DNA of 6,003 nucleotides from CAKTOF01 sp964523945 (GCA_964523945.1 CAZGBU010000115.1:1-6003); one strand, 5' to 3'; counted from the first letter of the stretch, positions 1-4,787 are shown. Translations and numbers: made by a program. Notes: generated by a model from the sequence alone, not told the origin.

Positions 1-137
1 CGAAGGGTATTTCGTCTATTTTCTGCACGAGCAGAAAAGATACCCGCCGGAGGCAAAACAGACCAAAAGTCCGCGCCCGGCGAAACGCTATCACAAAAGA
101 CCCGCCAAAGGCAAAACAGACTCAAACTCAGCACCCC
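1..137 (-). repeat. Intergenic repeat module, copy 1 (cut by the window edge)
   Basis: Read on the minus strand, this stretch has two related units, at about 101-136 and 43-80, each with a TCTGTTTTGCC core followed by T(C/T)(C/T)GGCGGG. A hairpin follows: TTTTCTGC (19-26) pairs with GCAGAAAA (31-38) around ACGA, with outer arms GGGTAT (5-10) and ATACCC (40-45). The units match those at 3686-3760 and 4208-4252, and the hairpin resembles the one at 3758-3789. There is no T-run after the hairpin, so it is not an obvious terminator. The module overlaps the end of the methyltransferase gene, whose stop codon lies in the GTGCTGA that opens the repeat. It encodes nothing recognisable. A dispersed palindromic intergenic repeat is the best reading. 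Confidence 0.7.
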
Positions 138-754
138 GCCGCCGCAAAGTCCATCCGCATCAGCTGTTTGCCGTTCGGCAGCGGCTCTGCCGCCGCTGCC
201 GCCTGCCGGTAGCCGCATTCCGCCATTGCGCACGCCAGGGCCGCCGGCGTCACCGGGCGGTGCACCCGGTCCAGCCCGTCAAACACATGCAGATAGGGCG
301 AGTCCGATACCCAGCCGTCTTCGGCATCAATTTGAATCACGCACGAGACATAGCGCGGCTGCACGCGCTGCACCGCCCGCTGGAAACACGCGCAGCCGAT
401 GTATTCGACCAGCAGGTCCGCGATCACCAGTTCCGCATGCGGGAGCGCATCCGTCTCCCTTGTCAGGTCGATGCGCAGGCAGGTCAGGACGCCGGCCGGC
501 GCCGGATACCGGCGGGCGGTTTCCGCCAGATAGGCCGCGTTGATGTCCACGCCGTACACGGCCCGGAACTGGTCCGTCCGGATGTACTCAAGGCCGTTGC
601 CGCCCGCAACGCCGAAAATCATGACGCTTTCGGCCGGAAATGCGCCGAGCTGTTCGCGCATGATCGCATTCAGCGCCTGCAGCTGCCGGACCGAGCCGAG
701 CTGCATATGGGCCTCATAGTCTGCCAGGGGGATCTCCTCCCAGGGATTTTTCAT
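128..754 (-). CDS. Class I SAM-dependent methyltransferase, substrate unknown
   Basis: A 208-residue protein. Residues 44-54 (VMIFGVAGGNG) form the glycine-rich S-adenosylmethionine-binding loop, motif I, and VYGVDIN (66-72) supplies the acidic residue expected to hold the ribose hydroxyls of the cofactor. A further beta strand is seen in ELVIADLLVEYIG. The N-terminus MKNPWEEIPLADYEAHM is typical of a Clostridial family of small cytosolic methyltransferases with no assigned substrate. The start at 754 is preferred over the in-frame ATG at 793 because AAGGGAG stands 9 bases upstream and the family similarity begins there. The gene is divergent from the marR-type gene and separated from it by 182 bp. 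Its last codons (TGC TGA) lie in the repeat module. The fold is clear; the substrate (small molecule, RNA or protein) is not. Confidence 0.85.
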   Translation of the reverse strand: MKNPWEEIPLADYEAHMQLGSVRQLQALNAIMREQLGAFPAESVMIFGVAGGNGLEYIRTDQFRAVYGVDINAAYLAETARRYPAPAGVLTCLRIDLTRETDALPHAELVIADLLVEYIGCACFQRAVQRVQPRYVSCVIQIDAEDGWVSDSPYLHVFDGLDRVHRPVTPAALACAMAECGYRQAAAAAEPLPNGKQLMRMDFAAAGC

Positions 755-784
755 CGCCGCACGCTCCCTTCCGCTGCTGCTTCC

Positions 785-813
785 ATGATACAACGGGCGG
801 AGACGGATGGAAA
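785..813 (-). promoter_or_regulatory. Possible promoter of the methyltransferase gene
   Basis: Read on the minus strand: TTTCCA (-35, 813-808), a 17-base spacer, and TATCAT (-10, 790-785). Each box matches four or five of six sigma-A consensus positions. It lies about 30 bases upstream of the chosen start. The spacer contains two CGGA tetramers (798-801 and 804-807), similar to the half-sites in the MarR operators across the intergenic region. This is a modest match in GC-rich DNA and could be chance. Confidence 0.35.
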
Positions 814-865
814 GGGGAATTTTTCGGGCCGGTCTGCGCCCCAGGGAACCGGCAAAAACAGGGGC

Positions 866-894
866 TTGACTTTCATCCGAAACCGGACTATAAT
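866..894 (+). promoter_or_regulatory. Strong sigma-A promoter of the marR-MATE operon
   Basis: TTGACT (866-871), a 17-base spacer, and a perfect TATAAT (889-894). Transcription should begin near 901. It is placed 43 bases upstream of the MarR-type start codon. Two palindromes overlap it, one in the spacer (876-887) and one at the expected start point (901-916), an arrangement expected for steric repression. Confidence 0.85.
876..887. promoter_or_regulatory. Putative MarR operator O1 in the promoter spacer
   Basis: TCCG AAAC CGGA lies between the -35 and -10 boxes. It has the same half-sites and the same 4-base spacing as the perfect palindrome at 903-914, with the two centres 27 bp apart. 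A repressor bound here would block RNA polymerase directly. That it binds the adjacent MarR protein is inference from position and symmetry. Confidence 0.6.
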
Positions 895-900
895 GCTCAA

Positions 901-916
901 GATCCGAATTCGGATC
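901..916. promoter_or_regulatory. Putative MarR operator O2 at the transcription start
   Basis: GATCCGAATTCGGATC is a perfect 16-bp palindrome centred just downstream of the predicted start point. MarR dimers bind palindromes of this size, usually in their own promoters, and release them when a ligand binds. The TCCG-N4-CGGA core repeats the one at 876-887. The site ends 20 bases before the start codon, so it is also in the 5' untranslated region. Confidence 0.75.
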
Positions 917-936
917 ATATGAGAGGGGCGATACGG

Positions 937-1383
937 ATGGAAGGACCGATCACAGGTCGGCTGGCGGAATTCAACCGGCTGTATAAGCAGCTCGACGCGC
1001 TCTACCATGCCTACGCGAAGCGGCAGGGCATCGCGGACATGGCGCTGTGGCTGCTCTACTCGCTGTATGAGAGCGGCGGCGGCCAGACGCAGCGCGCGCT
1101 GTGCGCGGACTGGCATGTGCCGCCGCAGACGGTCAACTCGGCGCTCAAAACGCTCGAGCGGCAGGCGCTGGTCGCGCTCGAGGCCGCGCCCGGCAGCCGG
1201 AAAAACAAGCTCGTCGTGCTTACGCCCGCGGGCGAGGCGTATGTCCGCGCGCACATCGCGCCGTTGGTGGACGCCGAAACGCGCGCGTTTGCGGCCATGC
1301 CGCCGGAGCAGAGCGCGCAGATGCTGGCGCTGACGCGGCAGTATATCGCTGCGCTCGAGGCAGCGCTGGACCAGGCGCCCTAG
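937..1383 (+). CDS. MarR-family winged-helix transcriptional regulator
   Basis: A 148-residue protein of normal MarR length. An N-terminal dimerisation helix (about 8-30) leads into the winged helix: residues 34-47 (DMALWLLYSLYESG), a helix at 51-58, the recognition helix at 62-76 (PPQTVNSALKTLERQ), and the wing near 79-96 with the usual basic tract (GSRKNKLVVLTPAG). C-terminal helices (104-145) complete the dimer interface. The start at 937 is chosen over the in-frame ATG at 919 because GAGAGGGG (921-928) sits 8 bases upstream of it; the earlier ATG has no such site. It is probably a repressor of itself and of the MATE gene 107 bp downstream, acting at the two palindromes in its promoter. 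No terminator lies between the two genes. The inducing ligand cannot be read from the sequence. Confidence 0.92.
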   Translation: MEGPITGRLAEFNRLYKQLDALYHAYAKRQGIADMALWLLYSLYESGGGQTQRALCADWHVPPQTVNSALKTLERQALVALEAAPGSRKNKLVVLTPAGEAYVRAHIAPLVDAETRAFAAMPPEQSAQMLALTRQYIAALEAALDQAP

Positions 1384-1490
1384 CGGCGCGCCGTCCCGAT
1401 TCCCGCGGCCAGCATGCGTGCCGGCGCCGCACCCGCCCGGCTTCTGGCTGAACCGGGCGTCTATTTTGCACTGCAGGAGGGGTATCTGTT

Positions 1491-2846
1491 ATGAATTCTG
1501 CCGCGTTGTTTGCCAAAACGCCGCCGCGGAAGCTGTTCTGGATCGCGTCGATTCCCGGCGCGATCAGCATGCTCGCATCGGCGCTGTATCAAACGATCGA
1601 CGGCGTATTCGTCGGCCAGTTTCTGGGGGCGACGGCCTTTGCCGCGCTGAACCTGGCCATGCCGTTTGTCATCATCAACTTTGCGCTGGCCGATCTGGTC
1701 GGCGTCGGCTCGGCGGTGCCGATCTCGGTGTGCCTGGGCCAGAAAAACGAGCGGGAGGCGCGCAATATCTTCTCGTGCGCGTGTATCCTGATCGTCGCCG
1801 CGGGCGCGCTGGTCGGCGCGCTGCTCTACGCCGCCGCGCCGCTGCTGATGCGGGCGATGGGCGCGGACGGCACGTTTGCCGCGCTGGCGGTGCAGTATCT
1901 GCGGGTGTACGCGGTCTGCTCGCCGCTGACGACGGGCGTGTTCGCGGTGGACAATTACCTGCGCGTGTGCGGGTACATCCGCGGCTCGATGGCCGCGAAT
2001 ATCGCGATGTCCCTGGGCATCGCCGTGCTGGAATTTGTGTTTCTCGGCGTGCTGCGCTGGGGCGTCTGGTCGGCGGCGCTGGCGACGTGCACGGGCATGC
2101 TCGTGTGCACGCTCGCGTGCATGATCCCGTTTCTGCGGGGCCGGGCGGTGCTGCGCTTTGTCCGGCCGCGGTTTTCGGCGCGGCTGATCCGGCAGATCGT
2201 CGCCTGCGGCAGCCCGAACTTTTTAAACAACATCGCCGGGCGCATCACCTCGATCTTTATGAATGCGATCCTGGTGCGCATGGGCGGCGAGACGGCGGTG
2301 TCCGTCTACGGCGTGCTGATGTACGCAGAGGGCTTTGTCCAGCCGCTGCTGTACGGCATGTGCGATTCGCTCCAGCCGGCGGTCGGCTACAGCTGGGGCG
2401 CGCAGCGGTTTTCGCGCGTGCGGGCGATCGAGCGCTGCTGCTTCACCGCGAGCGCGGTCGTCTCGCTGGCGGCGATGGCGCTGCTGGCGCTGGCGCCGTC
2501 TTCGATTGCGCGGCTGTTTGTTGCGGATGCGGACGGCCCGGTGATGGCGCTGGCCGTCCCGGCGCTGCGGCTGTTTGCGCTGACGTATCTGACGCGGTGG
2601 ATCTCGTTTGCGACGCAGAGCTACATGCTCTCGATTGAAAAGCCGTTGCCGGCGTCGATCATCTCGGTGTCGACGGCGCTGGTGTTCCCGGTGGTGCTGG
2701 TGCTGGCGCTGCGGCCGTTCGGGCTGACGGGCATCTGGCTGAATTTTGCACTGACGCCGCTGCTTGCGGCAGTGCTCTCGCTGGCGATTCTGCACCGGCT
2801 GCGTCCCGTGCTCCGCCAGCCGGACCCGCCGGAGGGGCTTTTGTGA
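1491..2846 (+). CDS. MATE-family multidrug efflux transporter
   Basis: A 451-residue, strongly hydrophobic protein with about twelve membrane helices arranged as two six-helix halves, the standard size and layout of the MATE family. Recognisable family stretches include the first helix (SIPGAISMLASALYQTIDGV), VGQFLGATAFAALNLAMP, and CLGQKNEREA in the loop after helix 2. In the second half, GMCDSLQPAVGYSWGAQR is equivalent to the usual GxxxxxQPxxGYNYGA. It most resembles the MepA-like branch (inference). Such proteins export cationic or aromatic compounds across the cytoplasmic membrane using an Na+ or H+ gradient. The start is fixed by AGGAGGGG (1475-1482), 8 bases upstream. It is the second gene after the MarR repressor and shares its promoter, since the 107-bp gap holds no terminator or clear promoter. 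A terminator follows at 2891. Confidence 0.93.
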   Translation: MNSAALFAKTPPRKLFWIASIPGAISMLASALYQTIDGVFVGQFLGATAFAALNLAMPFVIINFALADLVGVGSAVPISVCLGQKNEREARNIFSCACILIVAAGALVGALLYAAAPLLMRAMGADGTFAALAVQYLRVYAVCSPLTTGVFAVDNYLRVCGYIRGSMAANIAMSLGIAVLEFVFLGVLRWGVWSAALATCTGMLVCTLACMIPFLRGRAVLRFVRPRFSARLIRQIVACGSPNFLNNIAGRITSIFMNAILVRMGGETAVSVYGVLMYAEGFVQPLLYGMCDSLQPAVGYSWGAQRFSRVRAIERCCFTASAVVSLAAMALLALAPSSIARLFVADADGPVMALAVPALRLFALTYLTRWISFATQSYMLSIEKPLPASIISVSTALVFPVVLVLALRPFGLTGIWLNFALTPLLAAVLSLAILHRLRPVLRQPDPPEGLL

Positions 2847-2890
2847 TGGCGTGTAGCCGGGCGCCATCCGGGAGAGCCGGCTCCGCGCAA

Positions 2891-2930
2891 AAAACTGCCG
2901 CAGGATCAGACCGTCCTGCGGCAGTTTTCT
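2891..2930. terminator. Bidirectional Rho-independent terminator
   Basis: A perfect 15-bp stem (2891-2905 with 2914-2928) has an 8-base loop. The stem starts AAAACTGCCGCAGGA and ends in TTTTCTTTT on the plus strand. On the minus strand the stem is followed by a run of six T. It sits between the convergent MATE and XRE genes and can end transcription from both sides. Confidence 0.92.
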
Positions 2931-2958
2931 TTTCCTGTGGATTCGTGCGGCCGCTGCG

Positions 2959-3315
2959 CTACGCCGTTGCCGTGAGTTCCAGCAGCTTGTCCAGGATGTC
3001 CTTCACCGCCCAGAACCGATGATCCGGCAGCCGGGAAAGGCGCTCTGTGATAAATTGCATTGCGGCGGTGCGCTCGTCGCAGCTGCCGTTCTCCGGTGTT
3101 CCGAACAGGAGCAAATCCGCAGGCACGGACAGCAGGGTGCAAATTCGCTGTAGCGTCGCCAGGGACAAACCGGCCGCGCCGCACTCGATCGCGGAAATGT
3201 GCTTTTCGCCAAGGCCGAGCAGTTCCGCAAAACGCGCCTGCGTCAGCCCCGCGCTCTCCCTGACGCGCTTCACGTTTTCCCCGATTTCTACGTTGATGGG
3301 CTTTTTCTCCGTCAT
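2959..3315 (-). CDS. XRE-family helix-turn-helix regulator (118 aa)
   Basis: Residues 11-72 form a Cro/C1-type domain. IGENVKRVRESAGLTQARFAELLG gives helices 1 and 2, and GEKHISAIECG (36-46) is the recognition helix followed by the typical I-E-x-G turn. LATLQRICTLLSVPADLLLFG completes the five-helix fold. The C-terminal 45 residues contain a predicted helix (FWAVKDILDKLLEL) that may serve dimerisation; no enzymatic or ligand domain is seen. The start at 3315 follows GAGG-type and GGTGG sites 4 to 10 bases upstream. The gene is convergent with the MATE gene and divergent from whatever is transcribed from the plus promoter at 3357. Palindromes in the divergent region suggest autoregulation. Targets are unknown. 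Confidence 0.9.
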   Translation of the reverse strand: MTEKKPINVEIGENVKRVRESAGLTQARFAELLGLGEKHISAIECGAAGLSLATLQRICTLLSVPADLLLFGTPENGSCDERTAAMQFITERLSRLPDHRFWAVKDILDKLLELTATA

Positions 3316-3334
3316 CGTACCACCGCCTCTCTTT

Positions 3335-3349
3335 GTTAGTTTATCTAAC
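3335..3349. promoter_or_regulatory. Inverted repeat GTTAG-N5-CTAAC, possible XRE operator
   Basis: GTTAG (3335-3339) and CTAAC (3345-3349) are separated by TTTAT, 20 bases upstream of the XRE start codon and in its predicted leader. Short dyads of this form are commonly bound by XRE-family repressors. Function is inferred from position. Confidence 0.5.
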
Positions 3350-3356
3350 GGTGGTG

Positions 3357-3386
3357 TTGACTATAACTATCTATACTTATTATAAT
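3357..3386 (+). promoter_or_regulatory. Consensus sigma-A promoter reading rightwards
   Basis: TTGACT (3357-3362), an 18-base spacer, and a perfect TATAAT (3381-3386). Transcription would start near 3393 and run into the region of the doubtful frame at 3488-3730. It is divergent from the XRE gene. An AT-rich sequence this close to consensus stands out strongly in this GC-rich window. Confidence 0.65.
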
Positions 3387-3391
3387 AAGTA
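3374..3391. promoter_or_regulatory. 18-bp perfect palindrome covering the -10 box
   Basis: TACTTATTATAATAAGTA is perfectly self-complementary and contains the TATAAT of the rightward promoter. By symmetry it also offers a TATAAT at 3384-3379 on the minus strand, which could serve the XRE gene although its -35 region is poor. It may be an operator, a shared double -10 element, or both. Confidence 0.55.
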
Positions 3392-3487
3392 ATAATAAAA
3401 TCGTTACTTTCGAAAATATGGGGGCAATCCGCGCCCGCGAGCCGATGCGTGCGTCCCGTCTTGCCGACTGGATATGGGGGTGATGGC

Positions 3488-3730
3488 ATGGGGTATATCA
3501 TCTATGAAAAGAAATACGCAATGTGCCTGGACTTTTACACCCACGCCGTGTTCCGGAATGGACGGCGGGGCGCCCGTAGCACGAACCGCGCGTCGCAACA
3601 AAGATTTGCCGTTATCCACGTCAGGCCGCGCCAATCGGCGCTGGCGTTCTGGATCTGTGCGGATTGTTTCGGCAAGGCGCTGATTGCTGATTTGCGAGTT
3701 TGTTTTGTCTCCGACGGGGCAAGGTGCTGA
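3488..3730 (+). CDS. Doubtful 80-residue hypothetical protein
   Basis: A frame of 80 codons beginning MGYIIYEKKYAMCLDFYTHAVF, with GGGGGTG a few bases upstream of the ATG and a consensus promoter about 100 bases further back. The first 22 residues look protein-like. The rest is rich in Arg, Ala and Gly and resembles translation of non-coding DNA. The last 14 or so codons lie in repeat module copy 2, and the frame ends with the same TGC TGA as the methyltransferase gene. A second frame (3483-3683) overlaps it, so the choice is uncertain. It may be a remnant of a gene cut by the repeat, or no gene at all. I recognise no family. Confidence 0.25.
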   Translation: MGYIIYEKKYAMCLDFYTHAVFRNGRRGARSTNRASQQRFAVIHVRPRQSALAFWICADCFGKALIADLRVCFVSDGARC

Positions 3731-3838
3731 TTTGTGAATCTGTTTATGCCTCCGGCGGGTTACTTTTCTGTTTGTGCAGAAAAGTAACCAAAAGAGCACA
3801 CTCAGGGGCGGGGCTTTTCACAAAGCCTCCCCGCCCCT
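3686..3838 (+). repeat. Intergenic repeat module, copy 2
   Basis: Two imperfect direct units with a 40-base period start with GCTGATTTG at 3686 and 3726; the second continues to CCTCCGGCGGG (3749-3759). Then comes a perfect 13-bp hairpin, GGTTACTTTTCTG (3758-3770) with CAGAAAAGTAACC (3777-3789), loop TTTGTG. Last is a GC-rich dyad, AGGGGCGGGG (3804-3813) with CCCCGCCCCT (3829-3838). Neither hairpin is followed by a T-run, so they are not typical terminators. Unit and hairpin match copy 1 in reverse orientation; copy 3 lies opposite. Confidence 0.7.
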
Positions 3839-4110
3839 AAGAACCCCACCCCCCGAAACCTAGGGGCTGAGGTTCGCCTTGTTATATCAAACCTGATTTG
3901 CTGGTATTCTATTCTGCTGCCGCTGTCTGTTCCTTGCGGCGGCGCTGGAAAAAGGGCGACGGGGATTCTGCCCGCGGTCATTCTGGACACCGTGAACGCC
4001 AGCGCCGAAACGCGGAACCGGCGGCGGGAGCAAAAACGACGCGGAAGCAAATCAGATTTCGTCAGGAGTAAGACCGCAGACAGCCTGCAAATCTGCACAG
4101 GGATAGGGGC
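3839..4110. other. Non-coding core between two facing repeat modules
   Basis: About 270 bp with no frame that shows a ribosome site or a recognisable protein. Weak open frames exist on both strands, but their translations are low-complexity and rich in Arg, Ser and Pro. A 15-bp stretch at 3994-4008 (GAACGCCAGCGCCGA) is the exact reverse complement of 3635-3649. I see no RNA gene, integrase site or known element here. It may be the internal part of a composite repeat or debris of an old insertion. Confidence 0.4.
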
Positions 4111-4252
4111 GTCGGGGGAAGGGCATTGGCGCCCTTCCCCCGACCCGCCCTTTCTTTCCTCTTTCTTGCCTGTGCCCTTTAGGGTATGGCGGAGCAAAAG
4201 AAAGAGGCCGCCGGAAGCAAAACAAACTGGCAAGTCCGCGCCCGGCCAAAAC
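4111..4252 (-). repeat. Intergenic repeat module, copy 3
   Basis: Read on the minus strand, the module starts with a unit at 4252-4208 sharing CCGGGCGCGGACTT and TTGTTTTGCTTCCGGCGG with copy 1. Next is a hairpin with stem CCTCTTTCTT (4158-4167) and AAGAAAGAGG (4198-4207) and an inner CCCT-TT-AGGG. Last is a perfect 14-bp dyad, GTCGGGGGAAGGGC (4111-4124) with GCCCTTCCCCCGAC (4131-4144), loop ATTGGC. The order unit, A/T-rich hairpin, GC-rich hairpin is the mirror image of copy 2. It lies just downstream of the XRE gene at 4297. Confidence 0.65.
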
Positions 4253-4270
4253 AAACCGCGCGTCCGCGTC

Positions 4271-4311
4271 CAAACAAAAACAAAACGCCGCACCCGTCAT
4301 GGGCGCGGCGT
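4271..4311 (-). terminator. Rho-independent terminator overlapping the XRE stop codon
   Basis: On the minus strand, ACGCCGCGCCC (4311-4301) pairs with GGGTGCGGCGT (4295-4285) with one G-T pair and a 5-base loop, followed by TTTGTTTTTGTTT. The TGA stop (4299-4297) lies in the loop, and the last codons of the gene form one arm of the stem. This ends transcription immediately after the coding region and before the repeat module. Confidence 0.85.
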
Positions 4312-4518
4312 GCGTTCGCTGGTCAGACCCAGCAGATAATCCACCGTCGTATGGTACAGCTTTGCCAGCCGGATCAGCACATCCGTCGGCACATCGCGCA
4401 GCCCGCGCTCATAGCGCGAATACTGCGGCTGCTTCATCCCCAGATAGGCCGCCACCTGCGCCTGCGTCAGGTCATTGTCCTCGCGCAGATCCCGCAGACG
4501 CGGGTAATAGTTGTCCAT
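4297..4518 (-). CDS. Small XRE-family repressor (73 aa)
   Basis: Almost the whole protein is a single Cro/C1-type DNA-binding domain. RLRDLREDNDLTQAQVAAYLG (7-27) holds helices 1 and 2, KQPQYSRYERG (29-39) is the recognition helix with the conserved Y-x-x-x-E-x-G turn, and PTDVLIRLAKLYHTTVDYLLG closes the fold. There is no effector domain. AGGTGG stands 6 bases before the ATG. The gene is divergent from the 49-residue protein gene, with 103 bp between the start codons that carry two matching palindromes; autoregulation and control of the neighbour are likely (inference). Small stand-alone XRE proteins of this type are frequent in Clostridial chromosomes and mobile elements. The terminator overlaps its end. 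Confidence 0.92.
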   Translation of the reverse strand: MDNYYPRLRDLREDNDLTQAQVAAYLGMKQPQYSRYERGLRDVPTDVLIRLAKLYHTTVDYLLGLTSERTPRP

Positions 4519-4532
4519 GCTGAACCACCTGT

Positions 4533-4546
4533 AAAACCGTTTGGTA
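4533..4546. promoter_or_regulatory. Putative XRE operator, left site
   Basis: AACC GTTT GGTA (4535-4546) is an imperfect palindrome with the same ACC-N4-GGT core as the perfect one at 4587-4602; the two centres are 54 bp apart. It abuts the -35 box of the rightward promoter and lies 17 bases before the XRE start codon, so it could control both directions. The site is weaker and is supported mainly by the match to the right-hand palindrome. Confidence 0.45.
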
Positions 4547-4575
4547 TTGACACAATAGCATTTGCATGATATCTT
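4547..4575 (+). promoter_or_regulatory. Extended -10 promoter for the 49-residue protein
   Basis: A perfect TTGACA (4547-4552), a 17-base spacer, and TATCTT (4570-4575) preceded by TG one base earlier (TGATATCTT), an extended -10. Transcription would start near 4582. The palindrome at 4587-4602 follows directly, suiting repression at the start point. On the minus strand TGCTATTGT gives a possible extended -10 for the XRE gene in the same space. Confidence 0.65.
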
Positions 4576-4586
4576 TGCTTTATTTC

Positions 4587-4602
4587 ATAACCATATGGTT
4601 AT
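4587..4602. promoter_or_regulatory. Putative XRE operator, right site (perfect palindrome)
   Basis: ATAACCATATGGTTAT is a perfect 16-bp palindrome just downstream of the predicted rightward start point and upstream of the ribosome site at 4608. It shares the ACC-N4-GGT core with 4535-4546. Binding by the adjacent 73-residue XRE protein is the obvious inference. Confidence 0.6.
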
Positions 4603-4621
4603 TTTATGGGAGGAAATCCGC

Positions 4622-4771
4622 ATGGAAGTTTACGAGGGAATGTATTACCTGCTGTTTAATGCCGTAACAGATGCGCTTGTACAGATCGCCGAACAAAACT
4701 ATGGTCGGGCGGCTGAGCTGCTGCGCGAGGCGCAGCGCGCCTGCGAAGAACGATATATCGAAGCGGAATAA
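4622..4771 (+). CDS. Small acidic protein (49 aa), unknown function
   Basis: A 49-residue, probably all-helical protein: residues 7-23 (MYYLLFNAVTDALVQIA) and 26-44 (NYGRAAELLREAQRACEER) look like two amphipathic helices joined by a short turn, ending in an acidic tail (IEAE). From memory, proteins of this pattern (YxxLFNAVTDAL, then a helix with AxxLLxxAQxxxEE) are very common in Clostridia, often near phage-type regulators, and lack an assigned function. The start at 4622 is preferred over the in-frame ATG at 4562 because GGGAGG (4608-4613) stands 8 bases upstream and 4562 lies upstream of the predicted transcription start. It is divergent from the small XRE repressor. It may be a protein-interaction or regulatory factor; nothing in it suggests a membrane segment or an enzyme. 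Confidence 0.8.
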   Translation: MEVYEGMYYLLFNAVTDALVQIAEQNYGRAAELLREAQRACEERYIEAE

Positions 4772-4787
4772 CAGAACGGTCGCACAC

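Noticed and set aside
1..137. Short repeated units considered as a CRISPR array
   Set aside because: Units are imperfect, spaced irregularly (58 and 40 bases in different copies), and the intervening sequence is itself related, with no cas genes in view.
919..936. Upstream ATG at 919 as the start of the MarR-type gene
   Set aside because: The ribosome site GAGAGGGG lies downstream of it and is correctly spaced for 937; family alignment also begins near 937.
1418..2638. Long second open frame overlapping the MATE gene on the same strand
   Set aside because: Its translation is rich in Arg, Ala and Gly, it has no ribosome site, and the overlapping MATE frame has clear membrane helices and family motifs. 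High GC content leaves such shadow frames open.
3418..3483. A 21-codon frame just after the plus promoter, a possible leader peptide
   Set aside because: No ribosome binding site precedes the ATG, and no attenuator-type terminator follows it.
3758..3789. Strong hairpin considered as a Rho-independent terminator
   Set aside because: No T-run follows on either strand, and a similar hairpin occurs with the repeat at the window start, so it belongs to the repeat module.
3802..4339. Open frames on both strands between the two XRE genes (3802-4293 minus; 3992-4339 plus)
   Set aside because: They read through hairpins, the XRE terminator and repeat units, lack ribosome sites, and give low-complexity translations.
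4562..4621. Upstream ATG at 4562 as the start of the 49-residue protein
   Set aside because: It overlaps the promoter, has no ribosome site, and would place the operator palindrome inside the coding sequence.
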